Origin: Bacteroidia bacterium
Lineage (GTDB): Bacteria; Bacteroidota; Bacteroidia; Cytophagales; Cyclobacteriaceae
Assembly: GCA_030425425.1 (NCBI GenBank)
Contig: JAUIAO010000038.1
Coordinates: 1-59,230, forward strand
Direction: 5' to 3'
DNA length: 59,230 nucleotides
The position numbers and the translations under genes were made by a program. Below, one piece after another: positions 53,712 through 59,230 of this stretch; the first letter of the stretch is position 1, and every line of letters starts with the position of its first letter. The notes below the pieces were generated by a model. That model saw only the letters and a list, made by a program, of their open reading frames with translations, did not search any database and was not told where the DNA came from.

Positions 53712-55109
53712 ATGAATAGCTCAAGAAGAAAATTCATAACCAATGTAAGTATGCTGGCAGCCGCATCATTTACTGTTCCATCCTTTGGAAGTGCATTTGC
53801 AGACAAGAAATTGAAAGTAGCCATGGTTGGAACCGGAGTGCGCGGGATTAGTTTTTGGGGTAAGCGATTAGTAGAAAAATATGGTGATATTCTTGAGTTT
53901 GTGGGTCTATGTGATATCAACCCCGGCCGGCTGGCATATGCCAAGTCTTACATGGGTGTAAGCTGTAAGACCTATCTGGATTTTGAAGAAATGGTTCGCA
54001 AAAATGAACCGGATCTGATAATAGTCACCACGAAAGATTCTACGCATCATGAGTTTATCATTAAAGGCTTGGAAATGGGATGTGATGTGCTCACAGAAAA
54101 ACCATTGACTACTGATGAAGACAAGTGTCAGGAAATTCTGGATGCCGAATTGAAGTCTAATAAAAACCTGATTGTTGGGTTTAATTATCGCTGGAGTCCT
54201 TATGCCACCAAAATTAAAGAGTTGCTGATGAATGATACCATAGGCCAGGTGACTTCTGTGGAGTTTAGCTGGTACCTGAATACTTACCACGGGGCATCTT
54301 ACTTTAGAAGATGGCATGGTCAGCGGGAGTCTAGTGGTTCGCTTTGGGTGCACAAATCCACTCATCATTTTGACTTACTTAACTGGTGGCTGGACTCAGA
54401 TCCGGAAGAAGTTTTCGCTTATGGTGATTTGGAACATTATGGAAGCAATGGGCCATTCCGCGGCGAAAACTGCAGAACATGTCCGCATAAAAAGGAATGC
54501 GAATTTCATTGGGATATTACCGAGAGTGATCACCTGACCAATTTGTATGTGAAAAATGAACAGTACGATGGGTATATCCGGGATAATTGCTTATTCCGAG
54601 ATGAGATCAATATTTATGATAAAATGTCTGCTCAGGTGAAGTATAAAAACAACGTAGTGCTCAATTATCATTTGACTACTTATTCACCTTTCGAAGGTTG
54701 GCGTGTGGGCTTCAATGGCACCAAGGGTAGGATAGAAGCCTGGTTGGATTTGCCACATATCGGCAGAGGTGATGTGGATCAGGCAGAAATGCACAAACTG
54801 GAAATGGACCAGGGCACAGGAGAAGTGAACCTAGAGCCAATTATCGTACACAAACTTTGGGATGATCATGAAACCATTCGAGTGCCGATGACTCGTAAAG
54901 GACATGGCGGTGGAGATGCGAAATTGCATGCCAAGATTTTTGAAAATCCGAATGGGAAAGATCCGTTTGAAAGGGCAGCAGGTGTAAGAGACGGAGCAAT
55001 GTCTATCTTAATAGGAGTAGCCGCCAGGAAAAGTATTGAACTGGGAGAAACTATAAAAATTGCGAGTCTCACTCATCTTCAACCACGAGAAAAAAGACTA
55101 TTAGAATAG
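53712..55109 (+). CDS. Gfo/Idh/MocA-family oxidoreductase with Tat signal, 465 aa
   Basis: A twin-arginine signal (SSRRKFI, then a hydrophobic stretch ending SAFA) predicts export of the folded, NAD(P)-loaded enzyme. The Rossmann start is KVAMVGTGVRG, the family 'EKP' motif is in LTEKPLTT, and the C-terminal alpha/beta domain contains GFNYRWSPYATKIKELL and WVHKSTHHFDLLNWWL. A CRTCPHKKEC segment could bind a metal or form disulfides. Such Tat-exported members in Bacteroidota act on sugars, e.g. redox steps in glycan degradation; the substrate is unknown. TTG at 53700 would add four residues. The methyltransferase gene follows after 31 bases. Confidence 0.9.
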   Translation: MNSSRRKFITNVSMLAAASFTVPSFGSAFADKKLKVAMVGTGVRGISFWGKRLVEKYGDILEFVGLCDINPGRLAYAKSYMGVSCKTYLDFEEMVRKNEPDLIIVTTKDSTHHEFIIKGLEMGCDVLTEKPLTTDEDKCQEILDAELKSNKNLIVGFNYRWSPYATKIKELLMNDTIGQVTSVEFSWYLNTYHGASYFRRWHGQRESSGSLWVHKSTHHFDLLNWWLDSDPEEVFAYGDLEHYGSNGPFRGENCRTCPHKKECEFHWDITESDHLTNLYVKNEQYDGYIRDNCLFRDEINIYDKMSAQVKYKNNVVLNYHLTTYSPFEGWRVGFNGTKGRIEAWLDLPHIGRGDVDQAEMHKLEMDQGTGEVNLEPIIVHKLWDDHETIRVPMTRKGHGGGDAKLHAKIFENPNGKDPFERAAGVRDGAMSILIGVAARKSIELGETIKIASLTHLQPREKRLLE

Positions 55110-55140
55110 TCCGACTAACTTTGGGGCCAATTCATATCAC

Positions 55141-55830
55141 ATGGCACTAAAGGACATCCACGGAAAGGCAATCAGAGATTATTACAGAGGTGATGAAAAT
55201 ACGACCTTAATTCTTCATAATTCTTATGGAGAACCCGAGGAAATGCCTGTGGAAGTGTTTTTTCGTGAAGAGGAAGACTTATCAGTACTTGAGCATCTGG
55301 CACTGATAGAATGTAAAGGAACAGTCTTGGATCTGGGAGCAGGAGCAGGTGTTCATTCATTGATTCTGCAGTCCCGTGGTTTTGATGTGGTGGCTTTGGA
55401 AAATTCCCCTGCCTGTGTGGAAGTCATGAAACAATCCGGAGTAAATAAGCCGGTACTACAGGATTACAGGTTGCACAGCACCAAATATGATACTATTCTG
55501 GTACTGATGAATGGAGTAGGGCTTGCCGGTACGCTCAAAGGTTTGCCTGAGATGATTGCCCGGTGCTTATCCATGCTCAATGAAGATGGTCAAGTCTTAA
55601 TCGATAGTTCGGATATCAGCTATTTATATGAAGATGGATTATCCAGGCCGCAGGGTTATTACGGTGAGGTGCAGTACCAATACGAATACAAACAGCAAAA
55701 AGGAGAGTGGTTTGATTGGGTGTATGTGGATCAGGAGACTTTAATGGTCATTTGTAATGATCTGGGTGTCAGCTGTGAGATTCTCCATACGGATGAGACA
55801 GATCAGTATCTAGCTTGTATTTCAAAATAA
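55141..55830 (+). CDS. Class I SAM-dependent methyltransferase, 229 aa
   Basis: The Rossmann SAM-binding motif I is VLDLGAGAGVHS, followed by 'GFDVVALENSPACVEVM' (motif with the acidic residue that holds the ribose). 'YDTILVLMNGVGLAGTL' and 'DGQVLIDSSDISYLY' are motifs II-III. The N-terminal part (residues 1-50) is family-specific and the C-terminal part has an aromatic-rich stretch (YYGEVQYQYEYKQQKGEWFD). The substrate is not evident. It lies 31 bases behind the Gfo/Idh gene and is probably cotranscribed, but a link in function is not shown. Confidence 0.87.
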   Translation: MALKDIHGKAIRDYYRGDENTTLILHNSYGEPEEMPVEVFFREEEDLSVLEHLALIECKGTVLDLGAGAGVHSLILQSRGFDVVALENSPACVEVMKQSGVNKPVLQDYRLHSTKYDTILVLMNGVGLAGTLKGLPEMIARCLSMLNEDGQVLIDSSDISYLYEDGLSRPQGYYGEVQYQYEYKQQKGEWFDWVYVDQETLMVICNDLGVSCEILHTDETDQYLACISK

Positions 55831-55900
55831 ATAGGATTTCGGTTTTTGATTTTGATAATTTCAGAGGTTTTAATTCATAATTTGAAATGAAAGTGTGATT

Positions 55901-55924
55901 TTGTTGAAAAATGCATTCTCTTTG
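55901..55924 (+). promoter_or_regulatory. Candidate promoter of the SulP gene
   Basis: TTGTTG at 55901-55906 and TCTCTTTG at 55917-55924 resemble the Bacteroidota -33 TTG and -7 TAnnTTTG boxes, with plausible spacing. A start site near 55931 would leave a leader of about 56 bases. Confidence 0.4.
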
Positions 55925-55986
55925 CAGGCTTAATTTTCAAAGTTTCTCTTTTGGGTCACACGCCCAAAATCAATCAACTACATTTC

Positions 55987-57516
55987 ATGAAGAAGTATTT
56001 TAACCTTTTTGATCTCAAACAAAAAGTCAATTATAAAACTGAAGTATTATCGGGACTTACGGTGGCTTTGGCATTGGTGCCAGAGGCCGTTGCTTTCGCT
56101 TTGATTGCTGGATTATCACCACTGACTGGATTATATGCGGCTTTCATGATGGGACTGGTTACATCAATACTTGGTGGTCGCCCGGGAATGATCTCAGGAG
56201 CTACGGGAGCTGTGGCGGTGGTGATTGTCGCTTTGGCTAAATCTCACGGAGTGGAGTACATCTTTGCTACGGTAGTTTTGGCTGGTATCATACAGGTATT
56301 AGCTGGTGTGCTCAGATTGGGTAAGTTGATGCGAATGGTTCCGCACCCTGTGATTTTCGGTTTCGTCAATGGGTTGGCGATAGTGATTTTTATGGCTCAG
56401 CTGGATCATTTCAAAGATGCTTCGGGCACTTGGATGGAAACTGGCAAATTAGTCATGATGATTGGTTTGGTGCTTTTAACTATGCTGATTATCTGGGGTC
56501 TGCCTAAGCTTACTAAAGCCGTGCCATCATCTCTTGCGGCTATTTTGGCGATTTTTGGTGTGGTGGTAGCTTTTGGTATCGACACCAAAACTGTAGGCGA
56601 TATCGCTTCTATTTCGGGTGGTTTTCCACCGTTTCATATTCCAGCTATACCATTCACTTGGGAGACTCTAACCATCATTTTCCCATACGCGGCGATTGTT
56701 GCTGGTGTAGGGTTGATAGAGAGTTTGCTTACATTGAATATAGTAGATGAGATCACTGAAAGTCACGGTAGGAGTAATAAAGAAGCCGCTGCACAGGGAG
56801 TAGCTAATATCCTATCCGGTCTATTTTCAGGAATGGGTGGCTGTGCGATGATTGGTCAGAGTTTGATCAATATCAGCAATGGTGCCAGAGCACGCCTTTC
56901 CGGTATTGTAGCATCGTTGTTATTACTTTCTTTTATCATGTTTGGTGCTCCACTGATAGAGCGTGTTCCAATAGCAGCATTAGCAGGGTTGATGTTCATG
57001 GTGGCGATAGGTACTTTCGAATGGGCGAGTTTGCGGACCTTTACACGTATGCCAAAGAGTGATATTTTCGTGATGGTGATGGTGACTTTGGTGACTATCT
57101 TCCTTCATAATCTTGCTTTGGCTGTGGTAGTTGGGGTGATTATCTCAGCATTGGTATTTGCGTGGGACAATGCCAAAAGAATCCGTGCGCGCAAATACAC
57201 AGACGATGATGGAGTGAAGCATTATGAGATTTATGGTCCTCTATTTTTTGGATCTATATCGGCTTTCAACTCAAAGTTTGATGTGCAGGGAGATCCTGAG
57301 GAAGTGATCATTGATTTCCAGGAAAGTAGAATCGTAGATATGTCTGCTATCGAAGCTGTGAATAAAATCACTGAGCGCTATATGAAAGTTGGGAAGAAGC
57401 TGCATCTAAAACACCTGAGTCCTGACTGTCAGGAGCTTTTGAAAAATGCTGATAAGCTCATAGATGTGAATGTATTAGAAGATCCTACTTATAGAGTGGC
57501 GTTGGATAGGTTTTAG
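55987..57516 (+). CDS. SulP-family anion transporter with STAS domain, 509 aa
   Basis: Inner-membrane transporter with about 12-14 helices. The family signature lies near the N-terminus ('GLTVALALVPEAVAFALIAG', 'PLTGLYAAFMMGLVTSILGG', then 'MISGATGAVAVV') and 'NILSGLFSGMGGCAMIGQSL' in the middle. A cytoplasmic STAS domain at about 405-505 has 'EEVIIDFQESRIVDMSAIEA'. SulP members take up sulfate, bicarbonate or other anions; the bicarbonate-type (BicA-like) is common in marine bacteria but cannot be told from sulfate uptake here. The ATG at 55987 is preferred to an in-frame TTG at 55951. Transcribed alone, with its own candidate promoter. Confidence 0.92.
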   Translation: MKKYFNLFDLKQKVNYKTEVLSGLTVALALVPEAVAFALIAGLSPLTGLYAAFMMGLVTSILGGRPGMISGATGAVAVVIVALAKSHGVEYIFATVVLAGIIQVLAGVLRLGKLMRMVPHPVIFGFVNGLAIVIFMAQLDHFKDASGTWMETGKLVMMIGLVLLTMLIIWGLPKLTKAVPSSLAAILAIFGVVVAFGIDTKTVGDIASISGGFPPFHIPAIPFTWETLTIIFPYAAIVAGVGLIESLLTLNIVDEITESHGRSNKEAAAQGVANILSGLFSGMGGCAMIGQSLINISNGARARLSGIVASLLLLSFIMFGAPLIERVPIAALAGLMFMVAIGTFEWASLRTFTRMPKSDIFVMVMVTLVTIFLHNLALAVVVGVIISALVFAWDNAKRIRARKYTDDDGVKHYEIYGPLFFGSISAFNSKFDVQGDPEEVIIDFQESRIVDMSAIEAVNKITERYMKVGKKLHLKHLSPDCQELLKNADKLIDVNVLEDPTYRVALDRF

Positions 57517-57522
57517 ATATTT

Positions 57523-57604
57523 TGCACATCTGAATATGCATATAGCAAGTTATGTGCACATATAGATGTGCATATTTTTTTATATTTGCACAATTGAATG
57601 TGTA
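57523..57604 (+). promoter_or_regulatory. Three 18-bp palindromes at exact 32-bp spacing over promoter and start codon
   Basis: Pattern TGCACAT-N4-ATGTGCA: 57523-57540 (one mismatch), 57555-57572 (perfect) and 57587-57604 (two mismatches). Starts are exactly 32 bp apart, about three DNA turns. A perfect -7 box, TATATTTG, lies at 57581-57588 and the third palindrome covers the ATG at 57598. This is expected to repress the gene when occupied. The binding protein is unknown. Confidence 0.6.
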
Positions 57605-58800
57605 AAATGGAAAATCTAATTCATGTATCTGATCAATTAATAGCAGGTGTAACACTCAAATATTCCAGATATTTATCAAATCAGATCAACTGGGATAATC
57701 GATTAATAGGAATTAAGGGCGCAAGAGGGACCGGCAAGACCACATTGGTACTTCAATGGCTCAAAAAGGAAGGACTGCCTTCTCACAAACGGGTATATTT
57801 TTCATTGGATGAGTTGTATTTTACTCAGAATGACTTGATGGATACCATCAATGAGTTTTATCAAAACGGAGGGAAGATAGTCGTCTTAGATGAGGTTCAT
57901 AAATACCCGGGATGGTCAATGGTTATCAAAAACCTTTATGATCGGTATCAGGATCTGAAAATCATTTTTACAGGGTCGTCAATAATAGACATCAGTAGGC
58001 AAGAGAGCGATTTGAGTAGGAGATCATTGATGTATGAGTTAAAAGGACTTTCATTCAGGGAGTTTCTGAGTTTTGAGCATGACCTAAACTATGATCCGTT
58101 TTCGCTTCAGAAAATACTAAATCAGTCGGACAATATTCGTGAGGTTTTTCCCAATGACTTTAGGCCTTATGAGTATTTTGACGAGTATCTTCGATTTGGG
58201 TATTATCCATTTTATCAAGAAGATAGAGTTGGTCATTATCAGCGAATCAATCAGCTCATCAGAACCATAGTCGAGTATGATATGGCAGAGATCAAAGGGT
58301 TTGATATCAGACAAGCCAAAAAAATGCTGCAATTATTGGCCATCATTTCGAAGCAAGTGCCATTTAAACCAAATTTGAAATCGCTGGCAGAAAAATCAGG
58401 AATTCATCGTAATTCCATTTCTAATTATCTGATCTATTTGGAAGAAGCCAGATTGATCAGTTTGAGATATCAGGAGGGGATTAGTATAGCGGGATTACAA
58501 AAACCTGAGAAGATATTTCTGGATAATACTACCATTCTTAATGCATTGTCTAGAGCGAATCCAGACAAAGGAGCAATGAGAGAAGTGTTTTTTAATAATC
58601 AGCTTTCAGTAGTACATCGGGTGAATCATGGTAAACATGTGGATTTTGTTGTTGATGAAGAATTGTATTTCGAGGTTGGAGGAAAAAATAAAGGGAATTC
58701 GCAGCTGCCTACTGGCGAAAAAGCATGGGTAGTCAAAGATCAGTTAGAATACCCTGTGGGTAAATCATTACCTCTATGGCTTTTTGGTTTTCTATATTGA
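57598..58800 (+). CDS. AAA ATPase with DUF4143 domain, 400 aa
   Basis: Walker A in GARGTGKTT (about residue 40) and Walker B in KIVVLDEVHKY place it in the AAA_14/DUF4143 family. This is followed by FTGSSIIDI (sensor-like), an 'LSFREFLSFE' stretch and a C-terminal part with a winged-helix-like segment (LKSLAEKSGIHRNSISNYLI), the DUF4143 region. These proteins often form small adaptive accessory modules of unsettled function; several resemble DNA-linked ATPases. The -7 box lies only nine bases before the ATG, so a leaderless transcript or an internal start (ATG at 57607) is possible. The palindromes upstream suggest tight regulation. Confidence 0.88.
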   Translation: MCKMENLIHVSDQLIAGVTLKYSRYLSNQINWDNRLIGIKGARGTGKTTLVLQWLKKEGLPSHKRVYFSLDELYFTQNDLMDTINEFYQNGGKIVVLDEVHKYPGWSMVIKNLYDRYQDLKIIFTGSSIIDISRQESDLSRRSLMYELKGLSFREFLSFEHDLNYDPFSLQKILNQSDNIREVFPNDFRPYEYFDEYLRFGYYPFYQEDRVGHYQRINQLIRTIVEYDMAEIKGFDIRQAKKMLQLLAIISKQVPFKPNLKSLAEKSGIHRNSISNYLIYLEEARLISLRYQEGISIAGLQKPEKIFLDNTTILNALSRANPDKGAMREVFFNNQLSVVHRVNHGKHVDFVVDEELYFEVGGKNKGNSQLPTGEKAWVVKDQLEYPVGKSLPLWLFGFLY

Positions 58801-58814
58801 CCTATTTTTACAAA

Positions 58815-58997
58815 ATGAAAAAACTCCTACTTACCCTCCAGTTGAGCTTCTGTGTCATGATAGTTTTAGCTCAGGACACCACAGCCGTTCAGGAGCCTAC
58901 ATTGACCAGCAAGCTTCAATTTTATGGTTTGACCATAGCAGGTTTGATTTTTTTATTTTTGGCTTATCGACAGAGCAAGTGGGCTAAGAAGAAGTAA
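58815..58997 (+). CDS. Small exported single-span membrane protein, 60 aa
   Basis: Signal peptide (MKKLLLTLQLSFCVMIVLAQ) followed by a short polar linker (DTTAVQEPTLTSKLQ), a transmembrane helix (FYGLTIAGLIFLFLAY) and a basic tail (RQSKWAKKK). The gene starts 15 bases after the ATPase stop, so it may be cotranscribed. Function unknown. An upstream in-frame ATG at 58776 would overlap the ATPase gene and destroy the signal peptide, so it is rejected. Confidence 0.55.
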   Translation: MKKLLLTLQLSFCVMIVLAQDTTAVQEPTLTSKLQFYGLTIAGLIFLFLAYRQSKWAKKK

Positions 58998-59022
58998 TTT
59001 CATTTTTTAGTTTACTTAAATA

Positions 59023-59081
59023 CTATGGATTGAAAATCCATAGGTTCATTCCGACTAAAAGTCGGTGGCATGGCTAAAGCC
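59023..59081 (-). mobile_element. IS200/IS605-type terminal hairpins
   Basis: CTATGGATT-GAA-AATCCATAG (59023-59043), CCGACT-AAA-AGTCGG (59051-59065) and GGC-TAAA-GCC (59072-59081) lie in a row just behind the tnpA stop. Subterminal hairpins of this sort are the single-strand recognition structures of this IS group. The exact IS boundary on this side is not set. Confidence 0.6.
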
Positions 59082-59230
59082 TCATTCTAATATAAATTTA
59101 TCAGGACCATTCGGTTCTGAGCCGTGATGATCCAGATAATTGTCTACCATTTCTTGAGTAAGGGTTCCTGTACTCCAAGCACCATATCCTATTGACCAAA
59201 AATGCTTCCCCCAATACCGCTTATGCAAAT
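59082..59230 (-). CDS. tnpA: IS200/IS605-family transposase TnpA, C-terminal part (partial)
   Basis: The last 49 residues are visible and end with TGA at 59084-59082 (minus strand). They read KRYWGKHFWSIGYGAWSTG then 'TLTQEMVDNYLDHH', a close match to the C-terminal part of Y1 transposases of this family. The catalytic HUH motif and tyrosine lie outside the window. These enzymes move single-stranded DNA using hairpin ends; such hairpins are adjacent. Whether the full element is intact cannot be judged here. Confidence 0.88.
   Translation of the reverse strand, partial: LHKRYWGKHFWSIGYGAWSTGTLTQEMVDNYLDHHGSEPNGPDKFILE

Noticed and set aside
1-59230. rRNA, tRNA or riboswitch genes
   Set aside because: No cloverleaf, rRNA or known riboswitch core was recognised by eye; a covariance search would be needed to be certain.

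Overview
The window looks like a chromosomal segment of a member of the Bacteroidota, most likely a marine or free-living Cytophagales-type bacterium. Evidence: FtsX/MacB-type permease of the family size, TPR-containing sensor kinases with LytTR regulators, very large exported proteins ending in type IX secretion (T9SS) sorting domains, a PID-CTERM-like mini-protein, promoters with a TAnnTTTG -7 box and few Shine-Dalgarno sites. The species cannot be named from sequence alone.

Layout. 1-5.4 kb: end of a possible substrate-binding protein, an ABC permease, and a minus-strand operon (OmpR-type regulator, histidine kinase, DUF1801 protein) with 4-base overlaps. 5.4-7.0 kb: a type II toxin-antitoxin pair and a small membrane protein, punctuated by three copies of a ~72-bp palindromic repeat (family A). 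7.0-13.1 kb: two kinase/LytTR-regulator pairs. 13.2-24.4 kb: a 10.8-kb gene for a ~3,600-residue mosaic surface protein plus a 56-residue PID-CTERM-like protein. 24.4-27.5 kb: a repeat-rich island with a SMI1/KNR4-like protein, a DUF3291 protein and a HigB/HigA-like pair. 27.4-45.2 kb: a 17.7-kb gene for a ~5,900-residue surface protein. 45.2-48.5 kb: a second repeat-rich island with a DUF4304 protein, a small lipoprotein, a pentapeptide-repeat-like protein and a 34-residue membrane protein. 48.6-59 kb: ordinary chromosomal genes (SGNH hydrolase, mercaptopyruvate-type sulfurtransferase, coiled-coil lipoprotein, U32/TrhP-like enzyme with ferredoxin, EamA transporter, Gfo/Idh/MocA oxidoreductase, methyltransferase, SulP transporter, AAA/DUF4143 ATPase). 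The window ends inside an IS200/IS605-type tnpA.

How it may fit together. Both giant genes share an upstream module: two direct repeats with a 21-bp period, the same 37-bp offset to a -7-like box, and a near-identical leader. This suggests control by one DNA-binding protein, and the neighbouring LytTR regulators are the obvious candidates. Both loci also end in a matching 3' element with hairpins, one of which differs between the copies in a structure-preserving way. In the larger protein three Ig-like domains appear each to be split by a beta-propeller.

The two small-gene islands contain what looks like an integrase-less gene-cassette array. At least four short genes are each bracketed by matching GTT.../...AAC inverted repeats, and large imperfect palindromes lie between cassettes. 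This resembles integron attC logic, with promoter-bearing repeat elements at the head of two arrays. It is the part most likely to be under-described.
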